Assembly (NCBI GenBank): GCA_963825445.1
Contig: CAWGTM010000019.1
Span: 124,001 to 188,000, forward strand
DNA length: 64,000 nucleotides
Direction: 5' to 3'
Origin: Actinophytocola sp963825445
GTDB lineage: Bacteria; Actinomycetota; Actinomycetes; Mycobacteriales; Pseudonocardiaceae
The translations under genes and the position numbers were made by a program. Within the stretch, counting starts at the first letter, position 1, and each line of letters begins with the position of its first letter. The notes under the pieces are model-generated. The model worked only from the letters and a program-made list of their open reading frames with translations. It did no database searches and was not told the DNA's origin. Below, one piece after another: positions 35,999 to 43,939 of this stretch.

Positions 35999-36004
35999 TA
36001 GCGT
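35999..36004 (+). promoter_or_regulatory. Minus-10 element for a leaderless transcript
   Basis: TAGCGT ends 8 bases before the ATG of the XRE gene, with no Shine-Dalgarno between. The same CCTAGCGT string sits 6-7 bases before the ATGs at 37070 and 41051. Confidence 0.5.
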
Positions 36005-36012
36005 TTGCGGAC

Positions 36013-36903
36013 ATGAAAAGAAGGATGACGACGGCCCGCTTCCGCGAGCTGGGCGAAGAGCTGCGCCGAATACGCGCGAAGGCCAACCTGACCGGGTTGG
36101 AGATGTCGCACCGGACCGGCTGGGGCCCGACCAAGATCTCGCGGGTGGAGTCCGGCCACATGAAGGTCAGCGAGGTGGACCTGATCCACTACCTCGGCGC
36201 CTGCCGCGTGTTCCCACCTCAGGCCAACGCCCTGCTGGCGCTCTGCCAGGACGCACACCGCCACTCGGACTACTGGCTCGAGACGCAGGGCGAACACCTC
36301 GAAGACTCGATCAAGGCGGTCGTCTACCACGAGACCACCTGTGGCTCGTCCTCCGTTTACGAGCCGCAGGTGGTTCCCGGTCTGCTCCAGACCGAGAACT
36401 ACGCCAGAGCGATGATCAATCAGTACTCCCCGCGAGATCCGGAGAGTCTGGAGTTCTGCGTGCGTGCCCGGATGGAGCGACAGCAGATCCTCCGGCGACC
36501 GATCCCGCCACGGTTCGATTTCTTCGTGCATGAGGATGCCCTGCGACTGGACGTGGGCGGCTCTACTGTCATGCACGAGCAGCTGCTGACCCTCGTTCTC
36601 ATCAGCGGACTGCCGTCGGTGACGTTCCGCATCGTGCCCAGCTCGGCTGTATTCGGCGGAGCCTTCCAGGTCTTCCGTTACGCGGATCATCAACCTCTGG
36701 TCTACCTGGATGCGTACATCGGAGGAATGTTCCTGGAGGACCAGACCTTCGTGACCAGCTACCGGCAACTGGTCCCCACCATCGCTGACACTGCTCTGGA
36801 TGAGGGACAATCTCGGGAGTTCCTTGCCGCAATGGCAAATGAGTACGACCGAGAGAGCGAGCAGCCGGATGCCCACGAGCGAGTGGAGGAAAAGCAGCTT
36901 TAG
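36013..36903 (+). CDS. XRE-family regulator with DUF5753 domain
   Basis: A 296-residue regulator. The N-terminal HTH (residues about 12-70, ELRRIRAKANLTGLEMSHRT, WGPTKISRVESGHMKVSEVD) is followed by the DUF5753 sensor region (VVYHETTCGSSSVYEPQVVP, GLLQTENYARAMI, VRARMERQQIL, VYLDAYIGGMFLED). This is the actinobacterial WhiJ-like class that pairs with a DUF397 protein. ATG 36013 is preferred for the -10 spacing; ATG 36025 is an alternative. The overlapping DUF397 gene downstream completes the pair. Targets unknown; relatives affect development and secondary metabolism. Confidence 0.9.
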   Translation: MKRRMTTARFRELGEELRRIRAKANLTGLEMSHRTGWGPTKISRVESGHMKVSEVDLIHYLGACRVFPPQANALLALCQDAHRHSDYWLETQGEHLEDSIKAVVYHETTCGSSSVYEPQVVPGLLQTENYARAMINQYSPRDPESLEFCVRARMERQQILRRPIPPRFDFFVHEDALRLDVGGSTVMHEQLLTLVLISGLPSVTFRIVPSSAVFGGAFQVFRYADHQPLVYLDAYIGGMFLEDQTFVTSYRQLVPTIADTALDEGQSREFLAAMANEYDRESEQPDAHERVEEKQL

Positions 36904-37060
36904 TGGCGGGGCCAACAGCAGCTGCGTTGAGGTGGGGCTCGGTCCGGCGCGTGCTCGGGTGCGGGATTCCAAGAACGTTTCCGGGCCCACCCTCTCGTTT
37001 CCCACGGCCGGCTGGCGGGTCGCCATAACGCGGTTGCCGGGCGGTAAGGGCAGGTCCTAG
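36869..37060 (+). CDS. DUF397 domain protein
   Basis: A 63-residue protein that starts inside the end of the XRE gene (35-base overlap). MPTSEWRKSSFSGGANSSCV followed by VRDSKN and a C-terminal PTAGWRVAI are the complete DUF397 signature. Such proteins act as small partners, often antagonists, of the neighbouring XRE/DUF5753 regulator. Confidence 0.92.
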   Translation: MPTSEWRKSSFSGGANSSCVEVGLGPARARVRDSKNVSGPTLSFPTAGWRVAITRLPGGKGRS

Positions 37061-37063
37061 CGT
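37034..37063 (+). promoter_or_regulatory. Promoter of the GNAT gene (leaderless)
   Basis: TTGCCG (37034-37039) and TAGCGT (37058-37063) are spaced by 18 bases; the ATG at 37070 is 6 bases further, the position expected for the transcription start. The -10 element overlaps the DUF397 stop codon. Confidence 0.6.
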
Positions 37064-37069
37064 TTCCCC

Positions 37070-37561
37070 ATGGCTGAGATCGAGGTCCGGCGGCTGGGCC
37101 CGGACGACTGGCGGACCTACCGCCCCGTGCGGCTGGCCGCGCTCGCCGACGCGCCGTACGCGTACGGGTCGACGCTCGCCCTCGAGGAGTCGTTCGGCGA
37201 GGCCGAGTGGCGGCGTCGGCTCGCGAACCTTGCGGTGGTCGCGTTCCTCGACGGGGTGCCGCTGGCGATGACCGGCGCGTTCTTCCCGGATCCCGACGGG
37301 CCGCCGATGCTCGTGGCGCTGTGGGTGTCGCCGGCCCTGCGTGGGCGGGGCGCGGGCGACCTGCTGATCGCCGAGGTGTTGGCCTGGGCGGCCGAGCGGG
37401 GTCACGATCGGGTGGTGCTGCGGGTGGCCGACGGCAACGCCACCGCGCGGAAGCTGTTCGTGCGCAACGGGTTCGTGCCCACCGGCCAGCGTGAGCCTCT
37501 GGAGAGCGATCCGACGAAGGGCACCGAGCTGCTCGCGTGCCCGATACCGGCCGCCCGTTAA
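37070..37561 (+). CDS. GNAT family N-acetyltransferase
   Basis: A 163-residue GNAT enzyme. Motif A is VALWVSPALRGRGAGDLLIA (R/Q-x-x-G-x-G/A acetyl-CoA loop) at about residues 82-101, followed by VLRVADGNATARKLFVRNGF, the motif B helix. EIEVRRLGPDDWRTYRPVRL is the usual N-terminus. It transfers an acetyl group from acetyl-CoA to an unknown amine. Leaderless start at 37070; followed by a small Cys-rich gene after 2 bases. Confidence 0.88.
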   Translation: MAEIEVRRLGPDDWRTYRPVRLAALADAPYAYGSTLALEESFGEAEWRRRLANLAVVAFLDGVPLAMTGAFFPDPDGPPMLVALWVSPALRGRGAGDLLIAEVLAWAAERGHDRVVLRVADGNATARKLFVRNGFVPTGQREPLESDPTKGTELLACPIPAAR

Positions 37562-37563
37562 CC

Positions 37564-37851
37564 ATGGGGCAGATCCGGCCGGCCGAGGACACCGCCTACC
37601 GCCTCGTCCCCGACCCGGACGAGCTGGTCCACCTCGTGTGCTGCCGGGCCGAGTCGTGGCGCACGGCGTTCTGCGGCGCCGAGTGCGACGACATCAACCC
37701 GGTCGCCACGGTCGCGTGCACCATGTGCCTGGAGGAGGCGGAGGCGATGCGCCCCGGCTGTCTGGCCGGCGCCGAGATCGTGTGTCCGGTGGACGGCGTC
37801 CCGTGCCCGGAGGACCACGAGATCGATCTCCGCATAGCGCGGTCGACCTGA
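37564..37851 (+). CDS. Small cysteine-rich hypothetical protein
   Basis: A 95-residue protein with nine cysteines arranged in pairs (HLVCCRA, FCGAEC, CTMCLEEAE, PGC, VCPVDGVPC), suggesting bound zinc or another metal. No family recognised. It begins 2 bases after the GNAT stop, so it is likely co-transcribed. It ends in a hairpin shared with the convergent gene. Confidence 0.6.
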   Translation: MGQIRPAEDTAYRLVPDPDELVHLVCCRAESWRTAFCGAECDDINPVATVACTMCLEEAEAMRPGCLAGAEIVCPVDGVPCPEDHEIDLRIARST

Positions 37852-37876
37852 CCGACCGGCCCCGTCCGGTCGGTCA
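37849..37876. terminator. Bidirectional hairpin terminator
   Basis: A perfect 11-bp inverted repeat (TGACCGACCGG at 37849-37859 and its complement at 37866-37876) with a 6-base loop overlaps the stop of the Cys-rich gene and precedes the convergent secreted-protein stop. Confidence 0.7.
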
Positions 37877-37885
37877 GGACACAGG

Positions 37886-38590
37886 TCAGAGTCCGGCGCA
37901 CTGACCCGTCCTGGCGCCGTTGCCGTCGGCGCCGGCCACGTTGCCGCTGCCCGTGGGGGCCGGAATGTTGTCCGAGCAGTCGATGTTGTCGCTCGCGCGG
38001 TTGCTCGCGATCACCGTGCCGCCGGTGTTCTTGTGTACCGCCAGGTTGTCGCCGATGGTGTTGCTCCGCACGGACACCCCGGCGGTGTTCTGTTCCACCA
38101 GCAGGTTCTCGTTCACGCGGTTGCCGTGCACGGTGGCGCCCCGGTTCTTCGTGACCTCCGCCCCGCCGTCGGTGATGGTGGCCGACGTGAGGGTGGCGCG
38201 GCCGGTGTTCTCGCTCAGCTCGACGCCGCCGAAGGCCGTCGACCCGGAGAACGTGACGGTCACGCCCTTGGCGAGCGACGTGTGGCCGGCCACGTAGGAA
38301 CTGCCGGTGACGGAGATCAGCCGGGCCTGGTTGCCCAGCAGGTCACCTGCGACGTTGACGCGGGTCGCGCGCAGGGTGGCGTTCACGCGGACCTCCACGC
38401 TGCCGAGGACGCGGGTGCTGTTGAGGGTGCAGGTGGCGCCGGCCGGCACGACCAGCTTGCCCGGCACGGTGACCGCGCCGAGGGTGCCGGTGCAGTTCGT
38501 GTCGGGTGCCAAGGGGACGGGGTCGGCGGCGGCAGGCACGGCCACGGCCAACAGCAGCGCCGCCAGGGTGGTGGAGAGGGCAGTCCTCAT
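37886..38590 (-). CDS. Secreted protein of short beta-strand repeats
   Basis: A 234-residue secreted protein with a signal peptide (LSTTLAALLLAVAVPAAADP). The mature part is built of short Asn/Val/Thr-rich repeats, roughly every 20 residues (NENLLVEQNTAGVSVRSN, GDNLAVHKNTGGTVIASN), the pattern of a right-handed parallel beta-helix. Cysteines near both ends (NCTGTLG, ATCTLN, DCSDN, GQCAGL) could cap the helix with disulphides. No catalytic residues are evident; an extracellular adhesin or polysaccharide-interacting protein is conceivable. The ATG follows TTGGAG. Confidence 0.65.
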   Translation of the reverse strand: MRTALSTTLAALLLAVAVPAAADPVPLAPDTNCTGTLGAVTVPGKLVVPAGATCTLNSTRVLGSVEVRVNATLRATRVNVAGDLLGNQARLISVTGSSYVAGHTSLAKGVTVTFSGSTAFGGVELSENTGRATLTSATITDGGAEVTKNRGATVHGNRVNENLLVEQNTAGVSVRSNTIGDNLAVHKNTGGTVIASNRASDNIDCSDNIPAPTGSGNVAGADGNGARTGQCAGL

Positions 38591-38917
38591 GTCGCTCCAA
38601 TGCTGGGAAGGGAGAGCTGACTGAGGAAGATTCGCGTTGTGGCATGAGCGGGTCGTGAGCCACCGGTGAGACGAATTTGATGCTGCGCTGGGCCGTTCGG
38701 ACGCCGCGACACACCGAAACAGGGGGGTGCGTGACCTCTCCGTGATCGGAGTGATTACATGGTCGCCGGAGCACGGCTGGCTCGATGCGTCTGGGGGGAC
38801 CGTCCGGCAGCAACGGCGCTGCGGTTTTCCACATCGCGGAACACCGGCCTTGCTCCGAATGGACTACGACTGCTAGTAAATCTAGCTCTGGGCGTTCGCC
38901 CATGCGGACGGAGGAGC
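38591..38917. other. Divergent intergenic region with candidate promoter and dyads
   Basis: About 330 bases. It holds a CTCCG/CGGAG dyad near 38740, a possible promoter for the acyl-CoA synthetase gene (TTGCTC, 18 bases, TAGTAA) and the GCTAG dyad listed separately. The frame of the synthetase gene is open upstream to 38759, but that stretch has no family resemblance or ribosome site. Confidence 0.45.
38872..38886. promoter_or_regulatory. GCTAG-N5-CTAGC dyad overlapping a -10 element
   Basis: A 5+5+5 dyad sits over the TAGTAA -10-like element, 32 bases before the synthetase ATG, a position suited to a repressor. The cognate regulator is unknown. Confidence 0.4.
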
Positions 38918-40969
38918 ATGTCGACCGATCTCGTCGAGGTGACGGAAGTCCTCGACCACTCGCTTGATCGAGTCTGGGCCGTGATGACCGATCTCGAGTC
39001 GTACCCGAAGTTCGTGCGCGAGGTCTCGTGGTGCGAGCGTGTCGGGGCCGCGCAGCAGGACGCTCCCGAGCGCTACGACATGCGCCTGTGCCTCGATCAG
39101 GGACCGGTCATCCGCAACGACGTCGAGGTCCTGGTGCGGCGCGAGCCGGAGCACCTGGTGATCCACAGCGACCAGTGGCCGGGCGGGCACATCTCGTTCC
39201 GGTTCGCCGCCGTCGGTCGCGGTCGCACGGAGGTGCACCTCGCGGTGTCGCTGCCCGCGCTGAACAGCGAAGTCTCGGGATCGTGGCTGCGTAAGCGGGT
39301 TCTCAAGGCCGTGGCGCTGATCGACGACCACCTGAGCGGCCGCGCCACCACGTCGAGCCCCGGTCGGCTCGACCAGGCGGCGAAGAGCCAGTCGCAGCTG
39401 AGCGTCGCCCGCGTGCTGACCAAGGCGGGAGTGCTCAGCCCCGGCCGTCCCGACCGGTTGGTGCGCCAGCTCAACGCGCTCGCCAAGTGGGGTGCCACGG
39501 TCCCGGGGGGCTACCGGGCGGCGGCGGCGCGGTTCCCCAAGGAGTACGCGCTCACCGACGAACTCGGTGCGCTGACGTTCGGGGAGATCGACCAGCGCAC
39601 CGAGCGGCTGGCCAACGGGCTGGCCGAGTACGGCGTGCGCCAGGGCCGCCGGGTGGCGCTGATGTGCCGCAACCACGCGGGAATGGTCGAGGCCATGGTG
39701 GCGTGCGGCAAGCTCGGCGCGAGCGTGTTGCTGCTGAACACCGGCCTGTCGTCGAACCAGGTGAACGACGCCGTGCTCACCCACCGGCCGGCCGCCGTGC
39801 TGGCCGACGACGAGTTCATGCCGCACATGCGGTACCTGCCCAAGTCGCTGCCGCGGATCACCGCCTGGGGCGAGGGTGACATCACCCTCGACGCGCTGAT
39901 CGAGGACTCGCCTGCCGACAAGCTGAAGGCACCCACGTCCCCCGGCAAGATCATCGTGTTGACGTCGGGCACCACCAGCAACCCGAAGGGCGCCCACCGT
40001 CCCAACCCGCCGGGCATCCGGACGGCGGCCGCCGTGCTGTCGCGGATCCCGTTGCACTCGGGCGATCGGATGATGATCGCGGCGCCGCTGTTCCACACGT
40101 GGGGGCTGGCCGCGCTGCAGCTCGGCATGCCGTTGCACGCGAAGTTGGTGCTTCAGCGCAAGTTCGACGCCGAGGAGACGCTGCGGGTCATCGAGGAGAG
40201 CCGCTGCACCACGCTGATCGCCGTGCCGATCATGCTGCAGCGGATCATGGACCTGCCGCGCGCGGTGATCCGCAACTACGACACGTCGTCGTTGAAGGTG
40301 GTGGCCAGCAGCGGGGCGCCGCTGCCGGGACCGTTCGTCAGCGAGTTCATGGACGTGTTCGGCGACGTGCTCTACAACCTGTACGGGTCCACCGAGGTGT
40401 CGTGGGCGAGCATCGCCGACCCCACCGACCTGCGCGCCGCGCCCACCACGGCCGGCCGCTGCCCGATCGGCACGCGGGTGGGCATCCTCGACGCCGACGG
40501 GAAACCCGTGCCGCCCGGTGTGGTCGGCCAGATCTGCGTGGGCAACGACATGCTGTTCGAGGGCTACACCGGCGGCGGCAGCAACCAGGTCTACGACAAC
40601 CTGATGGTCACCGGCGACCGCGGCTACCTCGACGCCGACGGCCGACTGTTCGTGTCCGGTCGCGACGACGACATGATCGTCTCCGGTGGCGAGAACGTGT
40701 TCCCGCGTCCGGTGGAGGACCTGCTGCTGACGTTGCCGCAGGTGCTCGACGCGGCCGTGGTGGGTGTGCCGGACCGCGAGTTCGGACAGCGGTTCGCGGC
40801 GTACGTGGTGCCGCGTCCGGGTATGGCGCTGAGCCCGGCGATCGTGCGTGACTACGTGCACGCGCACCTGCCCCGGTTCGCCGTGCCGCGCGACGTGATC
40901 TTCGTGGACTCGTTGCCCCGCAACGCGACGGGCAAGATCCTGCGACGGCGCCTGGTCACCGAAGGCTGA
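38918..40969 (+). CDS. SRPBCC domain fused to an AMP-forming acyl-CoA synthetase/ligase
   Basis: A 683-residue two-domain protein. Residues 1 to about 150 are a SRPBCC/START-like domain (VTEVLDHSLDRVWAVMTDLE, SYPKFVREVSWCERV, SFRFAAVGRGRTEVHLAVSL). Residues from about 190 on are an ANL-superfamily enzyme: P-loop VLTSGTTSNPKGAHR, LYNLYGSTEVSW, VTGDRGYLDADGRLFVSGR, DDMIVSGGENVFPRPVEDLL and the catalytic C-terminal lysine in RNATGKILRR. It adenylates a carboxylic acid and probably transfers it to CoA; the SRPBCC part may bind the hydrophobic substrate. GGAGGAG precedes ATG 38918. No pathway partner lies next to it. Confidence 0.85.
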   Translation: MSTDLVEVTEVLDHSLDRVWAVMTDLESYPKFVREVSWCERVGAAQQDAPERYDMRLCLDQGPVIRNDVEVLVRREPEHLVIHSDQWPGGHISFRFAAVGRGRTEVHLAVSLPALNSEVSGSWLRKRVLKAVALIDDHLSGRATTSSPGRLDQAAKSQSQLSVARVLTKAGVLSPGRPDRLVRQLNALAKWGATVPGGYRAAAARFPKEYALTDELGALTFGEIDQRTERLANGLAEYGVRQGRRVALMCRNHAGMVEAMVACGKLGASVLLLNTGLSSNQVNDAVLTHRPAAVLADDEFMPHMRYLPKSLPRITAWGEGDITLDALIEDSPADKLKAPTSPGKIIVLTSGTTSNPKGAHRPNPPGIRTAAAVLSRIPLHSGDRMMIAAPLFHTWGLAALQLGMPLHAKLVLQRKFDAEETLRVIEESRCTTLIAVPIMLQRIMDLPRAVIRNYDTSSLKVVASSGAPLPGPFVSEFMDVFGDVLYNLYGSTEVSWASIADPTDLRAAPTTAGRCPIGTRVGILDADGKPVPPGVVGQICVGNDMLFEGYTGGGSNQVYDNLMVTGDRGYLDADGRLFVSGRDDDMIVSGGENVFPRPVEDLLLTLPQVLDAAVVGVPDREFGQRFAAYVVPRPGMALSPAIVRDYVHAHLPRFAVPRDVIFVDSLPRNATGKILRRRLVTEG

Positions 40970-41037
40970 GCGCGTAGTACCTGGGTATGACGTCGAGGTT
41001 GGCTCCCCGGTCCGACGATTCCGGCTGCCGCGAGCCC

Positions 41038-41043
41038 TAGCGT
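41038..41043 (+). promoter_or_regulatory. Minus-10 element for a leaderless transcript
   Basis: TAGCGT within CCCTAGCGT ends 7 bases before the ATG at 41051, which has no Shine-Dalgarno. It probably drives the small gene and the two-component operon. Confidence 0.5.
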
Positions 41044-41050
41044 CGTCGGC

Positions 41051-41185
41051 ATGAAACAGATTCTTCGCGACCTCGGGCGAGCGCTCGGTTTCCGCTCCGG
41101 GCGCCCACTCGCGGCCGTGCTCACGCTCGTGGTGACGTTCAGCGGCTGGCTGTACCCCGGCCGACGCCCCGCCCTCGTGGTCTGA
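41051..41185 (+). CDS. Small basic membrane peptide upstream of the histidine kinase
   Basis: A 44-residue frame (MKQILRDLGRALGFRSGRPL, then a hydrophobic AAVLTLVVTFSGWLY). Its TGA overlaps the kinase ATG (TGATG), and a -10 element sits 7 bases upstream, so translation is likely. It may be a leader for coupling, a small membrane regulator, or the remnant of a longer membrane protein. No family recognised. Confidence 0.5.
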   Translation: MKQILRDLGRALGFRSGRPLAAVLTLVVTFSGWLYPGRRPALVV

Positions 41186-42330
41186 TGCTCACCGTGAACA
41201 GCACGCCGCGCCGGGTGGGTATCGGACTGCTGCTGCTGGTCGCCGTGTTCCTGACCCAGTTGGACATGGTGCAGCACTACACGCTCGATCCGCCCGCCGC
41301 GTTCCTGCTCGGCATCGTGCTCGTGGGCCCGTTGATGTTGCTGCGTCGCCAGCCGTCGGTCGCGTGGCTACTGGTACTGACGTCGGTGGTGGCGATCGCT
41401 GTCGCGACCTACCCCTCGGCGGAGGAGCCGTGGCCGCTGCCCGTGTCGAGTACGGGCGTGCTGGTGGCGATGTCACTGATGGCGGTGGCGAGTGGCGAGC
41501 GGCGGCTCACCATCGTCATGCTGAGCGTGCTCGGACTGCCGGCGCTGATCACCGCGTTGGTGGCGCAGTACGCGGACCCACCCATGGTGGTGGTGTCGAT
41601 CGCGCTGTGCGCGGTGGCCGTCGTGGTGGGGGACGTGATCCACGGCAGGCGTCGGGCGGTCACCGAGCTGACCGAGGAGCGGCAGGTCAGCGCCGCCGAA
41701 CGGGACCGGCGCACGTTGGTGGAGGAGCGGGCGCGGATCGCCCGAGAGCTGCACGACGTGGTGGCCCACCACATGTCGATGATCACCGTGCAGGCCGAGA
41801 CCGCGCGTTACCGGCTCGATCCGCTGCCCGACCGCGTGGCCGACGAGTTCACGGGCATCGCGGCGCTGGCGCGCAGTTCGCTCACCGAGTTGCGGGGGCT
41901 GCTGTCGGTGATGCGGGACGAGACGGCCGACGTCGAATTGGCGCCGCAGCCGACGCTCACCGACGTGCCGGTGCTGGTGGAGCGGATCGTGGCGGCCGGT
42001 ACGCCGGTGAGGTTGACGGTGGCGGCGGACCTGCCGGAGATCCCGGACGGGGTGGCGTTGTCGGCGTACCGGATCGTGCAGGAGGCGCTGAGCAACGTGG
42101 TTCGGCACGCTGGGGGTGTGCCGACGACCGTGGTGATCGGCGCCGTGATCGGCGTCGTCGAGTCGCGGTTGTTGATCACCGTGACCAACGCGGCGCCGGC
42201 GGTTGTCCGGCCGCTCGGCACGGGCTTCGGGCTGCGGGGACTGCGGGAGCGGGCGGCGTTGCTGGGCGGCACACTCGAGGTCGACCAGCCCGACGGCGGC
42301 TGGCGGGTATGGGCGGAACTGCCGATATGA
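41185..42330 (+). CDS. Two-component sensor histidine kinase (HisKA_3 family)
   Basis: A 381-residue kinase. Five or so transmembrane spans occupy residues 10-155 (VGIGLLLLVAVFLTQ, AAFLLGIVLVGPLMLL, VVVSIALCAVAVVVGDVI). The phospho-acceptor is in ARIARELHDVVAHHMSMI, typical of DesK/NarX-type HisKA_3, and the ATPase has VQEALSNVVRHAGG and GTGFGLRGLRERAALLGG. The signal is unknown; the extracytoplasmic parts are short, so a membrane or intramembrane signal is plausible. Coupled by ATGA to its response regulator. Confidence 0.92.
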   Translation: MLTVNSTPRRVGIGLLLLVAVFLTQLDMVQHYTLDPPAAFLLGIVLVGPLMLLRRQPSVAWLLVLTSVVAIAVATYPSAEEPWPLPVSSTGVLVAMSLMAVASGERRLTIVMLSVLGLPALITALVAQYADPPMVVVSIALCAVAVVVGDVIHGRRRAVTELTEERQVSAAERDRRTLVEERARIARELHDVVAHHMSMITVQAETARYRLDPLPDRVADEFTGIAALARSSLTELRGLLSVMRDETADVELAPQPTLTDVPVLVERIVAAGTPVRLTVAADLPEIPDGVALSAYRIVQEALSNVVRHAGGVPTTVVIGAVIGVVESRLLITVTNAAPAVVRPLGTGFGLRGLRERAALLGGTLEVDQPDGGWRVWAELPI

Positions 42331-42984
42331 GTGTGCGTGTGGTGGTGGTCGACGACCAGGAGATGGTCCGCGCCGGGTTCGCCGCGCTGTTGAACGCGCA
42401 GGAGGGCATCGAGGTGGTCGGGCAGGCGGCCGACGGGCAGCAGGCGCTGGAGGTGTGCGCGCGGACGTCGCCGGACGTGGTGCTCATGGACGTGCGGATG
42501 CCGGTGCTCGACGGGGTGGCCGCCACCACGCGGCTGCTGGCCGAGCCGACGGACATCCGGGTGCTGATGCTGACCACGTTCGACGTGGACGACTACGTGT
42601 ACGCGGCGCTGCGGGCCGGCGCGTCGGGGTTCCTGCTGAAGGACGCGACGCCGGTGGAGCTGGTGTCGGCCGTGCGGGTGGTGGCGGCCGGCGACGCGCT
42701 GCTCGCGCCGACCGTCACCAGCCGGCTGATCGCGCACTTCGCCCGGCAGCCGCGGCTGGTCGGCACGCCGCCGTCGCTGACCGTGCTGACGCCGCGTGAG
42801 CGGGAGGTGCTCACGTTGATCGCCCGCGGTCTGTCGAACACGGAGATCGCGGAGCAAGCTGGTGGTGGCCGAGCAGACGGTGAAGACGCACGTGGGCCGC
42901 GTCCTGGCGAAGCTCGCCATCCGCGACCGGGCGCAGGCCGTGATGGTCGCCTACGAGACGGGCCTGGTCGCGCCGGGCAGCTAG
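42327..42984 (+). pseudogene. LuxR/NarL-type response regulator, frameshift in the DNA-binding domain
   Basis: The receiver domain is intact (VVVVDDQEMVRAGFAALLNA, phospho-Asp in VVLMDVRMPVLDG, LTTFDVDDYV, LLKDATPVE). The HTH begins LTPREREVLTLIARGLSNTE, but one extra base at about 42855 shifts the frame before the recognition helix; the next frame reads the expected AEQTVKTHVGRVLAKLAIRD and ends VAPGS at 42984. Corrected length is 218 residues. That end overlaps the convergent MarR stop as CTAG, a pattern seen four other times here, so the corrected frame is probably real. Confidence 0.8.
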
Positions 42985-43427
42985 GGCTTGGTCGCGGCGA
43001 GGACTCGGGACAGCGCCGCGTGCAGCGCCTCCAGCTCGGACAGTTCCATGCCCAGTGCCTCGACCACCCGGTACGGGATCTTCTCGGCTTCCTTGCGCAG
43101 GTCGCGGCCCTTGTCGGTGAGTTCGACCGCCAGGACGCGCTCGTCGGCCGTGGTCCGTCCGCGGGTGACGTAGCCGAGGGACTCCAGGCGTTTGAGCATG
43201 GGGGAGAGGGTCGCGGGTTCGTGGCGCAGGGTCTCGGCGAGGTCGCGCACCGAGCGGGGGGACCGTTCCCAGAGCGCTAGCAGCACCAGGTACTGCGGGT
43301 GGGTCAGCCCGTGGGGTTCGAGCAGCGGCCGGTAGATGGCGATGACGCTGCGGGAGGCCAGCGACAGCGCGAAACAGACCTGCCGATCCAACGCCAGCGG
43401 GTCGGGCCCGAGATCAATCGGTGTCAC
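42981..43427 (-). CDS. MarR family regulator, OhrR-like
   Basis: A 148-residue MarR protein with a GTG start behind GGAGGTGA. LDRQVCFALSLASRSVIAIY places a cysteine where the peroxide-sensing Cys of OhrR lies; LTHPQYLVLLALWERSPRSV, LRHEPATLSPMLKRLESLGY and RGRTTADERVLAVELTDKG form the winged helix. It is likely a one-Cys oxidant sensor. The usual partner ohr is not adjacent; the divergent gene is a DUF5313 protein. Two operator-like dyads lie in the 49-base intergenic gap. Confidence 0.85.
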   Translation of the reverse strand: MTPIDLGPDPLALDRQVCFALSLASRSVIAIYRPLLEPHGLTHPQYLVLLALWERSPRSVRDLAETLRHEPATLSPMLKRLESLGYVTRGRTTADERVLAVELTDKGRDLRKEAEKIPYRVVEALGMELSELEALHAALSRVLAATKP

Positions 43428-43446
43428 GGGTCACCTCCTCTCGATA

Positions 43447-43474
43447 GTTAGTGTACTAACGATTAGAGTACTAA
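43447..43474. promoter_or_regulatory. Tandem MarR operator-like dyads
   Basis: Two boxes of the form TTAG-N4-CTAA: GTTAGTGTACTAAC (43447-43460) and TTAGAGTACTAA (43463-43474), between the divergent MarR and DUF5313 starts. The second ends 2 bases before the DUF5313 ATG. Binding would repress both genes. Confidence 0.65.
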
Positions 43475-43476
43475 GC

Positions 43477-43854
43477 ATGAAGCGACCCAATCCGGCACAG
43501 TGGCTCAGGTACGCGGCCGGCGGGCGGCTGCCGTCCGGGCTGTCCGCGTGGGTACTGCACGACGTCACCGCCCGCACATGGGTGCTGCGCCACGCGGCCC
43601 GCTCGATCGCGCTGCTGACCCCCGTCACGGCGGCCTGCCTGCTGTTCCCCGGCCCCCTCGGCCTGCGACTGGCGATGGCCCTGCTGGTGATCATCGTGGG
43701 CGCGTACTTCTCCCTGTCCTACGTCGAGGAAAGCTGCGAACTGCGGGCAGTCAAACACGGCCACGCACCCGGCATGGCCAGGACCATCCGCGACGCGCGC
43801 CACGAGGTGGCCGAGGCCGCCGTCCGAGCCCGCTACAACGCCACCTACCGCTGA
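43477..43854 (+). CDS. DUF5313 family membrane protein
   Basis: A 125-residue protein with the DUF5313 pattern: MKRPNPAQWLRYAAGGRLP, a helical cytoplasmic part with WVLHDVTARTWVLRHAAR, two adjacent hydrophobic spans (TPVTAACLLFPGPL, LAMALLVIIVGAYFSLSYVE) and a basic C-terminus. Function unknown. It probably belongs to the regulon of the divergent OhrR-like protein because its ATG abuts the operator boxes. Confidence 0.75.
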   Translation: MKRPNPAQWLRYAAGGRLPSGLSAWVLHDVTARTWVLRHAARSIALLTPVTAACLLFPGPLGLRLAMALLVIIVGAYFSLSYVEESCELRAVKHGHAPGMARTIRDARHEVAEAAVRARYNATYR

Positions 43855-43939
43855 CCCCGCGAGTCCCCCTCGCGGAACACCTGAGTTGGCGGTTCACGAA
43901 CCGCCAACTCGCGTGTCGCGGAAGGGGGACTCGCGGGGT
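43854..43939. repeat. Interspersed palindromic element, copy 2 (bidirectional terminator position)
   Basis: Outer arms of 17 bp (43854-43870 with 43923-43939; ACCCCGCGAGTCCCCCT on the left) enclose the same 28-base inner palindrome as copy 1 (43883-43910). It fills the gap between convergent DUF5313 and ArsR genes. The outer arms share the CCCCGCGAGTC core with copy 1 but differ beyond it. Confidence 0.85.

Noticed and set aside
37886..38590. CRISPR-like regular repeats
   Set aside because: The periodicity is in the protein (beta-helix coils); the DNA repeats are diverged and lie in a coding frame with a signal peptide.
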